Numbered from the stretch's first letter, positions 9,441 through 19,812 are shown. The stretch: 64,000 nucleotides of DNA from Pirellulales bacterium (GCA_018401745.1 JAGYJY010000007.1:186001-250000), one strand, 5' to 3'. Made by a program: numbers and translations. The notes: generated from the sequence alone by a model not told the origin.

Positions 9441-11253
9441 TCACACGGCGTTGCCGGCGATTCCGCCCTCAGCGGGCGGCACGACGGTTTTCCTGCACTG
9501 CCGGCGGTGACTCGCCGCCGCTGCCAATCCCGCGATCGCCGTCAGGGCCATGGCCACGCTGCTCGGCTCAGGCACCGCCTGCCAGGAAAGGGCGTAGTTT
9601 TGGGGGTTTGCCGCCGTTCCCCAGGTGCCTGAGTTGTCGAAGGTGTTCTGCGGATAACTCACCCGCAGCCCATAGGAGCCAGAGCCTGGCAGCGTGAAGG
9701 AAAGATGCTCAACGGTGTTGTAGAGGCTCGGTGTTGTAGAGGCTCTCTGATGAGGCGATCAGTGTCGTGAAGGCATCGCTGCCATCGAGGGCCCAGACCG
9801 ACAGATTGAGGTCGGCCTGAGCGACGTCTTCGTAGCGAACGGGACTAAAGTCGACCGACCGGTTCCATAGCCAGGTCAGGCTCGCCGTGAAGGTGGTGCC
9901 GCCGCGGAGCCACTCGCTGATCACGTAGTCGTTGTCGACACCGAGCTGTGCCTCGCCGTAGTCCCAGCCGCTTTTGACCACATCGCCGAGGTCGCCCGTG
10001 AAGGTGCCGGCCACATCGATCTGGCCGCCCGTCTGCAGCTCAAACGTCGTGTCGAGATTCATGCGGCCGGCCCCGGTGGCCTAGTCGAGCGACTGCGTGG
10101 TCTGCAGGAAGCTGTCGCTGCCCACGGTCACGGTCTGCTGGCCGTTGCTCCAGCCGCTGGTCTTGTCGGCGCCGGTGAGCAGCAGGGCTTTCACCACCAC
10201 GCTCTCGCGGGCCGCTGGATTGCCCGAGAGTTCGGGCAGCGTCTTGGCGGCGCTGGCCACGAGCGCGGCACCGCCGGCCACGAGTGGCGAGGCGAAGCTC
10301 GTGCCGGCAATGCCGTTGGAATAGGCTTCAGGGTCGCTGCCCTGGTCAACGGAGCCGGCAAGGGAAGTGTTGTTGCCGCCGTTCTGGCCGCCGTAGAAGG
10401 CGGAGACGAGTGATGTGCCCGGGGCGGCAATGTCGACTGCGGCGCGGACGCCCGTCGTGATCACCGCGGGGCCGACGGACGGGAGATAGCCGAAGTCCTG
10501 CGGGCCGCGGCTGCTAAACGAAGCAACCGTGTCATAAACGTTGGCATTGCCCAAGGCAGCCACGGTGATCGCGTTGTAGTCGGAGCCGGGCGAGCTGACT
10601 GTGTTGGAGGCCTGTCCCGAGTTGCCCGCGCTCACCACATACGTTGTCGTTGGGTTCTGAAACGCATACGCGTCCATCACCACCGAGTAGTCGGTGGTAC
10701 TCGACGGATCGGTAAAGCCCCAGCTTGAGTTGACCACATCGGCGACGCCAAACGTCTGCTCGTAGGGCGTGAGAAAGGAGTTGACGGAAAAGTTGAACCC
10801 GAGCGCGTAGGCTGGTGACACCCATGACGACGCAATCGCCCCGCTCCGCAGGTCGGTGCCGTAGGCGATTCCCTGCTGCAGGATGGCATCCCCGCCGACG
10901 GTCGCCCGGCCGCCGATCAGCATGGCAGCCCAGGTCGCGTGGCGGTCGTACTTGTCGGCGACCGCTGCGCCCCTCCACGACTCGGCATCGGCCACAAAGT
11001 TCGTGGTGTTGGTGGCAACATGCTGCAGGGTCTCGTGGCCGTTCCAGAAGAAGCCGGCCTCGAGGTTGGTGCTGATCGTGTTCTGCCCGGTGATTGGCGT
11101 GGCGTGGCCGTAGTAGCGGTCGGCGCCGAGGAAGGCGTTGAGATCGAAGGTGCCGCCGCCAACGCTCGTGGTCGCGGCTGCCGCATGGCGGGCCATCGCA
11201 GCAGCACTCACCGCTGCCAGCAGAACCAGGCAGAGAGTCGATTCGCGTCGCAT
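9441..11253 (-). pseudogene. Decayed PEP-CTERM S8 subtilisin-like protease
   Basis: The ATG at 11253 (GGAGG five bases upstream) starts a signal peptide (STLCLVLLAAVSAAAMARHA) and a subtilase-like domain with the catalytic-Ser block GTSFASPLVAG and the oxyanion-Asn-like VVSAGNSGQ. The Asp block reads NLEAG, so the usual Asp may be Glu. Two lesions break it. An in-frame TAG (10081-10083) interrupts QSLD-ATGAGRMNLD, where homologues would have a residue such as Tyr. A 16-bp tandem duplication (9714-9745) then shifts the frame. Removing one copy restores YNTVEHLSFTLPGSGSYGLR and a C-terminal sorting signal, VPEPSSVAMAL plus a hydrophobic helix and an Arg-containing tail. Uncorrected, the longest product is 390 aa and unanchored. 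Confidence 0.8.
9714..9745. repeat. 16-bp perfect tandem duplication inside the subtilase gene
   Basis: GGTGTTGTAGAGGCTC occurs at 9714-9729 and again at 9730-9745. Sixteen is not a multiple of three, so the duplication shifts the reading frame. Deleting one copy rejoins the two halves of the gene. Confidence 0.95.
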
Positions 11254-11295
11254 CGCAGCCTCCGTTTCCCGCCCCCTGAACTCGTTCGGTCGGTC

Positions 11296-11335
11296 AAAAA
11301 AAAGGCCGGCCAGCTGACAGAGCAGCGGGCCGGCC
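11296..11335 (-). terminator. Rho-independent terminator after the LamG/PATR PEP-CTERM gene
   Basis: On the minus strand a perfect 8-bp stem GGCCGGCC/GGCCGGCC (arms 11328-11335 and 11304-11311, 16-base loop) is followed by eight T. It lies just past the stop of the 11362-13617 gene and before the subtilase start, so the two are separate transcripts. Confidence 0.9.
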
Positions 11336-11361
11336 CGAGTGCGCGGCGTGTGCACGAAGGC

Positions 11362-13617
11362 TTAGGCGGCGATGTCGGCGGAAGCCGCCGCAGCCGCAGC
11401 CTTGCGGCGGCGACGGTAGGCGGCACCCGCCAGGCCAGCGAGGGCCACGCCAGCCAGAGCGAAGCTCGATGGCTCCGGCACCACCTGCAGCACCTGGCCG
11501 TTGACCGTGCCGCCGGCGAAGTTGGCCGTGGCGGGAACGGTGGTGAGCACCCAGTCGCCAGGGCTGCCGGTGACGTCGCGGTAGGTCACACCGTTGTAGG
11601 TCACTGCCCCGGAGGCGTCCTTCAGGTAGTAGGCGAAGGTTGCGTCTTGGACTGAGGTGATGAAGTCGCTGGCAAGATCCGTGAAGAAGCCGCCGCGAAA
11701 CTCATCGCCGAAGGTGTAGCTGTCGACATTGAGGTAGATGCTGACGGTGCTGCTGCTCGTCAGAGCCGTGGTGAACGGAGTCGTGCCATCCGAGAGCCGC
11801 AGCACGTCGTTGACGCTCGCGGTGGCGTCGGAGTAGTCGGGATCGGCACCCGTAAACTCGAAGCGAAAGTTCGTGCCGGCTGAGGCGTCGAGCGTGGCAA
11901 ACTCTAGGATGCCGGGCGAGTTGCCAGGGCCTACCTCACCTGCCCCCGACAAGGCCCCCGTGCTTGAGCCGGTGCCGGAGAGCGTGGCTCCGGACGCGAC
12001 GATCACATCGCTCGTTAGCGAGCCGCTGAGATTCAAGCCACCTGCGTTGACGTTCGTGTTGCCGGCGTAGGTGTTGGCCCCGGAGAGGGTCAGCGTGCCT
12101 GAGCCAGCGTTGGTGACAGACCCAGTCCCTGTGATCACGTAGCCGGCGGAAATCGCGTTGTCTCGATTGAAGATCAGGGCCCCGTCATTCGCAACGCTAC
12201 TGGTCGTGCTGATCGTTCCGACGCTTCCGCCAGCTCCGACCTGCAGCGTGCCGCCAGTCTCGATTGTTGTCGCACCGGTGTAGGTGTTGGCTCCGGTGAG
12301 CGTGAGGGTGCCCGAGCCTGCTTGGGTGACGGCTCCGGAACCAGTGATGGGATAGCTCTCGGAGAGGTTGTCTGAGCGGTCGTAGATCAGCGTCCCGTCG
12401 TTTGCCACGCCGCTGGTAGAACTGATCGACCCCGAAGTCGATCCATTACCAACACGCAGGATGCCGCTGCTGATTGTGGTCGCACCGCTGTAGGTATTCG
12501 CCCCCGTCAGCGTTGTCGTGCCACTGCCAGACTGCGTAACGGCGCCAGTGCCGGAGATCACGTTGCTGTGCGTGAGGGCGTTGCTGCGGTTGAAGGCAAG
12601 CGTGCCACTATTGACCACGTCGGTGGTCAGAGCCCCGGTGGTTCCACCGTTGCCAAGGTCAAGTGTGCCGGCGTCGATCGTGTCGAGGAAGTAACTATCG
12701 ATCGTCACCGCCACAGTGCCGCTGGCAAGCTTGTCGTAGGCAAGCAGGCTCCCGGTGGCGGGGGATGCGGTCATGGCGTCCCCTACAGGCGACCCCACCA
12801 GCGGCGTCGTGGTGCCGTTGGTGCCGATCTGATAGTTCGCCAACAGTCCCGTCGCTCCGGTCAAATCAAAGGCCACTGGGCTGTTGGTTGTCGTGGGGGT
12901 GATCTTCTCGTTCCACACTCGGAAGCCACTCACTTGGCCATCGAGGTAGCCGTCAATGTCGGCGGTGATCACGCCACTGGCGACCGAGCCGAGCGTGTTC
13001 GCGTTGTAGAAGCGGGTTCCGTTGTCTCCGTTCCAGGCGGAGTTCACCGCCTCGACGCCGTTGACGTAGTTGAAGAGATCGGTGCCGTTGTACGTGCCCG
13101 CAACGTGCGTCCAGACGCCCGGGGTGATCGTTGCCGTGGAAGTCACCGTCACCAGGCCGCCAGTTCCAGCAGCTGTGTACTTGAGGATGTGATTCGTGCC
13201 ATCCCAGGTGGTGTAGAGGCCCATGCTGTCGGAAAAACCGCTGAGTTGGGCGATCCCGAAGGCCACCTCCTCGCCAATCATGTCGACCGTGCCGGCCTGC
13301 AGGTTCACCCAGGCCTCAATGCCCATGGTATTTGGGCCACCACCACCGTTAACCGTCGGCACCGTGAACACCGAGCCGGCAGTTAGGTCGTAGACCGGCG
13401 CCCCGCCAAGCGTTGCGGCGACATAGGCGGATCCAGGCGACCAGGTTTGTGCCGATGCTCTGGTCGCGAACATCAGCAGCATCGCGGCGATGATCGCAAC
13501 GCCGATAAGTGATCGCGAGATCACCTCGATGCACGGCAACGCCTGCCCGCTCAGCGACGGAGCAGCGGAGGCGAGGAAGTTCTCGGTTGTGGATGCGGAA
13601 ACGGATGAGCGTTGCAT
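11362..13617 (-). CDS. PEP-CTERM surface protein with LamG domain and autotransporter-type repeats
   Basis: A 751-aa protein from the ATG at 13617, chosen because GGGAG lies seven bases upstream and the long signal region (hydrophobic core SLIGVAIIAAMLLMFATRASAQ) follows; ATGs at 13653 and 13725 are possible. After the signal comes a LamG/concanavalin-like domain (about 90-260; GIEAWVNLQAG, GVWTHVAGTYNG). Then three passenger-type repeats (about 370-580) each carry a GSGTxTLTGANTYxGxT core, as in PATR-containing autotransporters. The end is a PEP-CTERM anchor: VPEPSSFALAG, hydrophobic helix, then RRRRK. It is probably exported and processed at the cell surface; the ligand is unknown. Confidence 0.85.
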   Translation of the reverse strand: MQRSSVSASTTENFLASAAPSLSGQALPCIEVISRSLIGVAIIAAMLLMFATRASAQTWSPGSAYVAATLGGAPVYDLTAGSVFTVPTVNGGGGPNTMGIEAWVNLQAGTVDMIGEEVAFGIAQLSGFSDSMGLYTTWDGTNHILKYTAAGTGGLVTVTSTATITPGVWTHVAGTYNGTDLFNYVNGVEAVNSAWNGDNGTRFYNANTLGSVASGVITADIDGYLDGQVSGFRVWNEKITPTTTNSPVAFDLTGATGLLANYQIGTNGTTTPLVGSPVGDAMTASPATGSLLAYDKLASGTVAVTIDSYFLDTIDAGTLDLGNGGTTGALTTDVVNSGTLAFNRSNALTHSNVISGTGAVTQSGSGTTTLTGANTYSGATTISSGILRVGNGSTSGSISSTSGVANDGTLIYDRSDNLSESYPITGSGAVTQAGSGTLTLTGANTYTGATTIETGGTLQVGAGGSVGTISTTSSVANDGALIFNRDNAISAGYVITGTGSVTNAGSGTLTLSGANTYAGNTNVNAGGLNLSGSLTSDVIVASGATLSGTGSSTGALSGAGEVGPGNSPGILEFATLDASAGTNFRFEFTGADPDYSDATASVNDVLRLSDGTTPFTTALTSSSTVSIYLNVDSYTFGDEFRGGFFTDLASDFITSVQDATFAYYLKDASGAVTYNGVTYRDVTGSPGDWVLTTVPATANFAGGTVNGQVLQVVPEPSSFALAGVALAGLAGAAYRRRRKAAAAAASADIAA

Positions 13618-14395
13618 GGAAAAGTCTCCCGACGTGGTGGTGGTTGCGGGCATGGGCCCGACGGAAAAGTGAGCGGAAAAAGCTGATGCGGCCAGGCCGT
13701 GGTGATTTGTGGTCGTGGTGGACATGGTGGTGGTGCTCCTACGAGGAGGGATGTGTTCGCCTAAAGTGACTAAATCACGGGGGTGGATTTTCCCCGGAAA
13801 AGAACTGCCTATCGCTGGCACGTCGCTGCTCCCGGTCGCTCCAGCACGCCCCGGCTGAAACCAGCCGCAGCAGCCAAAGCCACGCGCGTTGCCTCACAGA
13901 GGGGCAGGCCGGTGCTGAGGTTGCACATGGAGCAGGCTCTCAAACGGTGGAAAACGTGTTCGGAACGGGCCAAAGAGACGGCCACACTTGAGTTCCTCAG
14001 TCCACCGCGATCGCGAACGGCCCTAGAAAAAGCCGCCGAGAGCAAAACAGAGCCCACCTCGAGGGAGAAAATCCCCGACAGTGACCGCACATGCGTGCGA
14101 TTGCGTTCAGACGAACAACGATCCCCAAAAAAATGGGGGAAGCAGCCGCAAGAAGGCTCGTGTCAACTCAACCACGCTCCCCGACTCATCGGGGCAGACC
14201 ACAACAAGGAAACACCTTGCGGGGGTCACACGCAGTGGGAGGAACTCACGAGCGGCTGCCTGAAGAAAACGTTTGCTGGGCACAACACCCAACGCTTGGG
14301 GGAGTCTATCGGGGGTTATCGGACCTGTCAAACGTTTTTGTGAAGTTTTTTTGCACTGCCAAAAAAACCTGAAAAACAGGGAAATCGCGGGCCGC
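13618..14395. other. 778-base stretch without a recognised gene
   Basis: The part next to 13617 is presumably the leader of the PEP-CTERM gene. Further on I see a small hairpin CCCCGA-ctca-TCGGGG (14179-14194), a widely spaced 8-bp inverted repeat (14142-14149 and 14252-14259) and T/A-rich runs near 14335-14375 just past the nadC stop that may end its transcript. Open frames here have no recognisable protein features. Confidence 0.5.
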
Positions 14396-15349
14396 TCACG
14401 CCCAGTCGAGCCCGAAATCGAGCCAGGGGGCGTCGTGGGTCGGCCAGCCCGAGCTGATCCGGTCGACCCCGGCTTCCGCGATCTCGCGGACGGTTTCCAG
14501 GGAAATCCCCCCGGATGCCTCCAGCACCACGCCCGGCGATGCCGCATCCCGCATCGCCACCGCCGCCCGCAGGGCCGTCGGCCCCATGTTGTCGAGGAGC
14601 ACAATGTCGGCCCCGGCGGCAAGCACCGCTGGCAGGTCGTCGAGCAGGTCGATTTCGACCTCGACCACCATCGCTGCCGCCCGCTCCGCCGGAAACGTCT
14701 GGGCCACGAAGGCCCGAGCCCGCGACACCGCCTGGCCCGGACCGAGCCCCTCGGCGGCCAGCTGGGCGAGGTGGTTGTCTTTGATCAGGATCGCATCGAA
14801 CAGGCCGCCGCGGTGGTTCCAGCCGCCACCGGCCCGCACGGCATACTTATCGAGCCGCCGCCAGCCCGGCACGGTTTTCCGGGTGTCGTAGATCCGGCAG
14901 CCGGTGCCTTCGATCGCGTCGACGAGCCGTCGCACGGCCGTGGCCACCCCCGACATCCGCCCCATCGCATTGAGCAGCGTCCGCTCCGCCACGAGAATGT
15001 CCCGAACCGGCCCTGCGATCGCTGCCACGGCGTCGCCTGCCCGCACCGCCGCGGCCTCCTCGACCAGCGGGCGAAACACCAGCTCCTCATCGACGCATCC
15101 GCAGACGAGCTGCCCCACCGGCAGCCCAGCCACCACGCCGGCATTTCGCGCGACCACCGCGAGCTCCGCCGTCGCCGTCGGCGACACGAGGCCCACGCTC
15201 GTCCAGTCGGCCTCATGGCCCAGGTCTTCCGCCAGCCAATCCCGCACGCAACGCTCGGCATCCGCGGCCAAGGCCGCATCCCAGCGTTCCTGACGAAAAT
15301 CTCCCCCAGAGGGCACACGAACGGGCGAGGCAGGGCGGGAATCGGTCAT
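14396..15349 (-). CDS. nadC: Nicotinate-nucleotide pyrophosphorylase (quinolinate phosphoribosyltransferase)
   Basis: A 317-aa enzyme making nicotinate mononucleotide from quinolinate and PRPP in de novo NAD synthesis. Family motifs: RIYDTRKTVPGWR (substrate-binding Arg/Lys), a Gly/His segment HRGGLFDAILIKDNH, VEVEIDLLDDLPAVL, ADIVLLDNM and LEASGGIS near the C-terminus. The ATG at 15349 begins MTDSRPAS, with GAGGAG nine bases upstream; the open frame beyond it lies in divergent intergenic DNA and codes Cys/Gly-rich sequence unlike the family. The neighbour on the other side (15468) is divergent. No nadA or nadB is in view. Confidence 0.95.
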   Translation of the reverse strand: MTDSRPASPVRVPSGGDFRQERWDAALAADAERCVRDWLAEDLGHEADWTSVGLVSPTATAELAVVARNAGVVAGLPVGQLVCGCVDEELVFRPLVEEAAAVRAGDAVAAIAGPVRDILVAERTLLNAMGRMSGVATAVRRLVDAIEGTGCRIYDTRKTVPGWRRLDKYAVRAGGGWNHRGGLFDAILIKDNHLAQLAAEGLGPGQAVSRARAFVAQTFPAERAAAMVVEVEIDLLDDLPAVLAAGADIVLLDNMGPTALRAAVAMRDAASPGVVLEASGGISLETVREIAEAGVDRISSGWPTHDAPWLDFGLDWA

Positions 15350-15467
15350 CCGGGAAAACTCCTCTGGGCATCGACGGAAAAAGCGACTCGCGGCGAGCCG
15401 TGCGGCAGGGCAACCGCCGCAACAAAACGGCCTGCAGGGCAGGGGCCGCGTGCAGTAGGCTCGCAGG

Positions 15468-15992
15468 ATGCCACCCAGCCCGTCCGATCCGCCGCCCGAC
15501 ACCCGCCAGCCACCAGCACCGCCGGAATGGGCCTCCACTCTATCAGCCTCCCCGGCTCCTCACGACAACGCCCCGACAGAGCCGCTGCTGCCCAGCCGCC
15601 TGCAGCCGGTGGTCGCACTGATCGCGGTGGTAGGGCTCGCCAGCATGGCGATCTGGTTTGTCACTGCTGGCGGCTTCACCGGCGGCCTTGTGGCCGAACG
15701 GACCAGCCCGAACGGCTCCTCCATCGAAAACCCCACCGGCTACCGCGTCGACATCAACACCGCCCGCCGGGTGGAACTCCTCCAGCTGCCGCGGATCGGC
15801 CCAGCCCTGGCCGATAGAATCATTGAGTGGAGAAATACCGCCGGGCCTTACGCAGCCATTGACGACCTGCTTGCCGTCCCCGGCATCGGTGAGATCACCC
15901 TCGCCGAGATCCGGCCGTTTCTCCAGCCGCTCCCGACCGCCACCACCCCTCCCGCCGGCCCCAGCACCAATGACCTTCGAACTGGTCAGTAA
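15468..15992 (+). CDS. ComEA-like membrane-anchored helix-hairpin-helix protein
   Basis: A 174-aa protein: Pro-rich cytoplasmic N-terminus (1-40), one membrane helix (about 46-66), and a C-terminal ComEA-type tandem helix-hairpin-helix domain (about 92-152: [41 protein letters not shown]), a non-specific dsDNA-binding fold. In competent bacteria ComEA receives incoming DNA at the membrane; whether this one does so is unknown. Its end overlaps the uvrB start by 23 bases, so the two are probably co-transcribed. Confidence 0.85.
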   Translation: MPPSPSDPPPDTRQPPAPPEWASTLSASPAPHDNAPTEPLLPSRLQPVVALIAVVGLASMAIWFVTAGGFTGGLVAERTSPNGSSIENPTGYRVDINTARRVELLQLPRIGPALADRIIEWRNTAGPYAAIDDLLAVPGIGEITLAEIRPFLQPLPTATTPPAGPSTNDLRTGQ

Positions 15993-18456
15993 ATACGCTC
16001 CCGCCGGCGACCAGCCCGCCGCCATCGACGCGCTCGTGGGGGGCCTCCAGAGCGGTCGGCCCTCCCAGGTGCTGATGGGCGTGACCGGCTCTGGCAAGAC
16101 CTTCACGATGGCCAACGTGATTGCCCGCGTGGGGCGTCCGACGCTCGTGCTCTCGCACAACAAAACCCTCGCGGCCCAGCTCTACGGCGAGTTTCGCGAG
16201 TTTTTTCCGCACAACGCGGTGCACTACTTCGTCAGCTACTACGACTACTACCAGCCCGAGGCCTACATCCCTCAGCGCGACATCTACATCGAGAAGGATG
16301 CCTCGATCAACAAGGAGATCGACCGGCTGCGGCTGGCGGCCACGAGCGCCTTGGTCAGCCGCAAGGATGTGATCGTGGTCGCGAGCGTGTCGTGCATCTA
16401 CGGCCTCGGCTCACCCGAGGACTACAAGGCGATGGTGATCCGCCTGGCCAGCGGCATGCCGACGAGCCGCGACGACCTCCTTGAGCAGCTGATTTCGGTG
16501 CAGTATGAGCGGAGCGACGTGGCCCTCGACCGCGGCCGCTTCCGTGTCCGCGGCGACTCGGTCGACATCTGGCCGCCCTACGACGAACTGGCCGTGCGGG
16601 TGGAGTTTTGGGGCGACGAAATCGACTCGATTGCCGTGATCCATCCGATCAGCGGCGAGGTGGCCGCCAAGACCGACGAGATGTATCTCTACCCGTCGCG
16701 GCACTTTGTAATGCCAGAGGACCGCATCAAGCGGGCGGTGGGCAACATCCGCCAGGAGCTTGAGGAGCGGCTCGAGGAGCTCAAGAGCCATGGCAAGCTG
16801 CTCGAGGCCCAGCGGCTCGCGGCCCGCACCCGCTTCGACATCGAGATGCTCACCGAAGCCGGCTTCTGCCCCGGAATCGAAAACTACTCCCGGCCGCTCT
16901 CCGGCCGCGCCCCCGGCAGCACCCCCGACACGCTCTTCAACTACTTCCCCGACGACTTTCTGTTTTTTGTCGACGAGTCGCACGTCACGGTGCCGCAGGT
17001 TCGCGGGATGTATGCCGGCGACCGCAGCCGCAAGCTGACGCTCGTCGACCACGGCTTCCGGCTGCCCAGCGCCCTCGACAACCGGCCGCTGATGTTTGAC
17101 GAGTTTGAGAAGCGGCTGCATCAGACGATCTACGTCTCGGCCACGCCCGGCGACTGGGAGCTGGGCAAGACCGGCGGCGAGGTGATTGAGCAGATCATCC
17201 GTCCGACAGGCCTGCTCGACCCGCGGATCGAGATCGAGCCGGCCCGGCAGCAGGTCACGCACCTGCACGCGGAGATCGACCGCACGGTCGCCGACGGCCA
17301 TCGTGTGCTGGTGACCACGCTCACCAAGAAGCTCGCCGAAGACCTCACGACCTATTTCTCCGAACGCAACGTCCGCTGCCGCTGGCTGCACAGCGAGCTC
17401 GACGCCTTTGAGCGGGTGGAGCTGCTGCGGGGTCTCCGTGAGGGCGTGTTTGACGTGTTGGTCGGCGTCAACCTGCTGCGGGAAGGCCTCGACCTGCCGG
17501 AGGTCGCTCTCGTCGCCATTCTCGACGCCGACAAGGAGGGCTTTCTCCGCAGCGAAACCTCGCTGATGCAGACGATCGGCCGCTCCGCCCGCAACGTCAA
17601 CGCCCGCGTGATCCTCTACGCCGACCGGATCACCGAGAGCATGGACAACGCCGTCAACGAAACGAAGCGGCGGCGGGCCCTTCAGGAAGCCTACAACGCC
17701 GAGCACGGCATCACGCCGGAAACGATCCGCAAGGAAATCCGCCAGGGCATCGAAGCCGAAGTTGCCTCGCGGCGGATGGCCGTGGAAGCAGTGGGCGACA
17801 GCCGCGACAACGACCGCGACCTCGCCGCCACGCTCGACTCCCTCGAAGAGGAGATGATGGCTGCGGCCGCCGAGCTCGACTTCGAGCGGGCTGCAATCAT
17901 CCGCGACCAGATCGCAGCCCTGCGAAGCGGCAAGAAGCCCGCCGCCAAAGGCCGCGGCCGCGGGAGTCGACCAAAAACACCGCCCGCATTCCCAGGCCGA
18001 AGCGGTAACGGACCGGTCATAGAGAAGCCCTGCTCGGCTTCGCTGAGAAACCGGGCAGGGCTCATGAACGCACGAACCAGCTCAGGTCGGGCAGAGGCCG
18101 CAGCGGCTCAGTCGACACCCAGCGGCGTCGACTCCGGCTTCCTCACAGGAGCCTCGCTCCCCCCCTCGCCATCACGGCCGATCGGCTTGAGCGATGGATC
18201 GCCAGGGCCGGTCGACACGGGCACCGCATCCTCCACGCCCGATGAATCGCAGCCGGCAGCCGCCAGCCCCACCACCACACACCCAAGAACGCTCCACCGC
18301 GTTGAGAGCACTCGCATCATCGGTTCATTCCCTTCTGTTGAAGTCTTGAAGCCGTCCGGAGCCACCCCCGGCCAGGCGACACGCAGCCGCCTTGAAGGCA
18401 CGAAAAACAAGAGCAGGGTAGCCCATGAAGAGCCACCCTGCTCCAAAACCAGCTGA
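15970..18456 (+). CDS. uvrB: Excinuclease ABC subunit B, with anomalous C-terminal extension
   Basis: The DNA-damage recognition helicase of nucleotide excision repair. Walker A GVTGSGKT (37-44), beta-hairpin [12 protein letters not shown] (90-101), helicase motifs FVDESH, ATPGDWE and QTIGRSARN, and a C-terminal UVR motif ([16 protein letters not shown]). The expected end is near residue 660-680, but this frame runs to 828 aa: the last 150 or so residues are Pro/Ser/Thr-rich, lie antisense to a lipoprotein gene (18108-18320), and run through its neighbour's terminator. A shift near 17960-17970 into another frame would give a basic tail ending at TAA 18006-18008, about 679 aa. The real gene probably ends there. 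Confidence 0.93.
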   Translation: MTFELVSKYAPAGDQPAAIDALVGGLQSGRPSQVLMGVTGSGKTFTMANVIARVGRPTLVLSHNKTLAAQLYGEFREFFPHNAVHYFVSYYDYYQPEAYIPQRDIYIEKDASINKEIDRLRLAATSALVSRKDVIVVASVSCIYGLGSPEDYKAMVIRLASGMPTSRDDLLEQLISVQYERSDVALDRGRFRVRGDSVDIWPPYDELAVRVEFWGDEIDSIAVIHPISGEVAAKTDEMYLYPSRHFVMPEDRIKRAVGNIRQELEERLEELKSHGKLLEAQRLAARTRFDIEMLTEAGFCPGIENYSRPLSGRAPGSTPDTLFNYFPDDFLFFVDESHVTVPQVRGMYAGDRSRKLTLVDHGFRLPSALDNRPLMFDEFEKRLHQTIYVSATPGDWELGKTGGEVIEQIIRPTGLLDPRIEIEPARQQVTHLHAEIDRTVADGHRVLVTTLTKKLAEDLTTYFSERNVRCRWLHSELDAFERVELLRGLREGVFDVLVGVNLLREGLDLPEVALVAILDADKEGFLRSETSLMQTIGRSARNVNARVILYADRITESMDNAVNETKRRRALQEAYNAEHGITPETIRKEIRQGIEAEVASRRMAVEAVGDSRDNDRDLAATLDSLEEEMMAAAAELDFERAAIIRDQIAALRSGKKPAAKGRGRGSRPKTPPAFPGRSGNGPVIEKPCSASLRNRAGLMNARTSSGRAEAAAAQSTPSGVDSGFLTGASLPPSPSRPIGLSDGSPGPVDTGTASSTPDESQPAAASPTTTHPRTLHRVESTRIIGSFPSVEVLKPSGATPGQATRSRLEGTKNKSRVAHEEPPCSKTS
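18108..18320 (-). CDS. Small lipoprotein
   Basis: A 70-aa protein starting at 18320 (tandem ATGs; AGAAGGG upstream) with a short basic N-region, a hydrophobic core and a lipobox ending LAAAGC at about residue 24, then a polar Gly/Pro/Glu-rich tail without a recognised domain. It is probably a lipid-anchored envelope protein. It follows the DUF1559 gene on the same strand, with a terminator between them; tiny lipoproteins next to DUF1559 genes are common in planctomycetes (recalled, not checked). It is antisense to the suspicious extension of uvrB. Confidence 0.7.
   Translation of the reverse strand: MMRVLSTRWSVLGCVVVGLAAAGCDSSGVEDAVPVSTGPGDPSLKPIGRDGEGGSEAPVRKPESTPLGVD
18402..18443 (-). terminator. 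Rho-independent terminator of the DUF1559 gene
   Basis: Minus-strand stem GAGCAGGGT/ACCCTGCTC (arms 18435-18443 and 18411-18419) followed by TTGTTTTTC. It lies 50 bases past the DUF1559 stop. Confidence 0.85.
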
Positions 18457-18492
18457 TCACCCGCAGGCTCTCAGACCGAGATGCCTACTGGA

Positions 18493-19576
18493 TCACTCGG
18501 GGAAGTTGACGGCCTGGCCGTCGTGCTTCCCGCAGATGTAGACAAACGTCGCATAGTCGATCTGCGGCAGAATGCCGCGGACCGACCCATCGCACATGCC
18601 GGTCATCATCACGTTGCCGGCGTGGAAACTGCCTGGCATGGCATAGCCCATGTTGCGGCCTTCTGGGCTCGAGTCACAGTTGCCGTTCCCTGGGTCCGGG
18701 CAGAAGCCAAAGTCCGAGTAGAACGTCGCCTGCCCCCAAGGAGACCCGCACCAGCCGTCGGCTGCGGGATCGCCCCAGTTCACAAAGCCGCCGTGCGACT
18801 CCATGCTCATCACCGTCTTGCTGGTGCCGTCGGTGATCCCGCCGATCCCCTGCCCCTTGGAGGGCGGGTTGAGATACGCACCGATCCCAGTTCCCGAGGC
18901 GAGTTGACTGCCAAACGTGAAGGGGCCTTCGTAGGCGGCATCCCGCACGTAGCCGCGATTGAAGAGATAGTGGGTCTGCCCAGTTCCGGCGATCACCTCA
19001 GGCCGCGACGCCGCCGTGTAGATATAGATCGAGAAATATGGGCCTGAGCCTGGAGATGCACCGATCAGGCTGCCGCGGAAGTGCTTATCTGCGGTGCCGA
19101 CCATCGTCAACTGGATCAAGTTGTTGGTCTCGTCGGAGGAAACGCCAGACGGGCAGAGGAAACTCGAAACGTCAGGCTTCCCAGCGCCCCAGCGGCCCTG
19201 GGGAGGCGTCGCCCCGTTTCGCGGCACGTTCCAGGCAGACGCCGGAGGCCCACCAGCTGCCGCCCTGACCGTAATCGCCGTTGTCGTAGGCCTCCGACAT
19301 TGCGGTCTCTTCCAGGAAAGGAAGCAGCCGCCAGTGCACCCCGTTGCACCGTTGGTCGGTACCGGGCGGGAAGTAGCCAAATGCGCTCTCATGATTGTGC
19401 ACCGCCAAACCAATCTGCTTGACATTGTTGGCACACGACATCCGCCGAGCTGCCTCACGGGCAGACTGAACAGCAGGCAGAAGAAGACCGACGAGGACGC
19501 CAATGATGGCGATCACAACGAGCAGTTCGACGAGCGTAAACGCCCCTCGCGAACCGCGACTCGAAAATGCAGACAT
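18493..19576 (-). CDS. DUF1559 prepilin-type (H-X9-DG) protein, frameshifted
   Basis: The N-terminus (ATG 19576, GAGG seven bases upstream) is a class-III-like prepilin leader: [20 protein letters not shown], then [17 protein letters not shown] and [12 protein letters not shown], all hallmarks of planctomycete DUF1559. The C-terminal half ([34 protein letters not shown], the H-X9-DG motif) lies in a different frame. The break is near 19255-19285, where one frame reads [11 protein letters not shown] and the other [14 protein letters not shown]; one surplus base accounts for it (1,084 bases; 360 aa when fixed). Such proteins are probably cleaved by a prepilin peptidase (one is at 34345) and assembled at the surface. 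Confidence 0.85.
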
Positions 19577-19812
19577 GGAAAAACCTCATACGATGGGGAG
19601 GGCCTGAAAAAAATACGGAAATCAAAGGCTGCAACATCGCTGGAGCTTCTATTCGCTAAACGAAATCAAAACAAAACGACGAAAGCCTACCGTCCAGCGG
19701 AGGGGGATGCCAAATAAAAGACTTTTTTTTGGCGACAACGACATTCCGACAGCCTCAAAAACGGCACAACCGGGTGGGCTGGCCAAAATCGGTTGGCGGC
19801 AAAGCCGCTCAT

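Noticed and set aside
13783-14343. 186-codon plus-strand frame
   Set aside because: Lys/Arg/Thr-rich with no domain, no Shine-Dalgarno and no partner; likely non-coding DNA between the PEP-CTERM gene and nadC.
16411-17706. 431-codon minus-strand frame
   Set aside because: Antisense shadow of uvrB.
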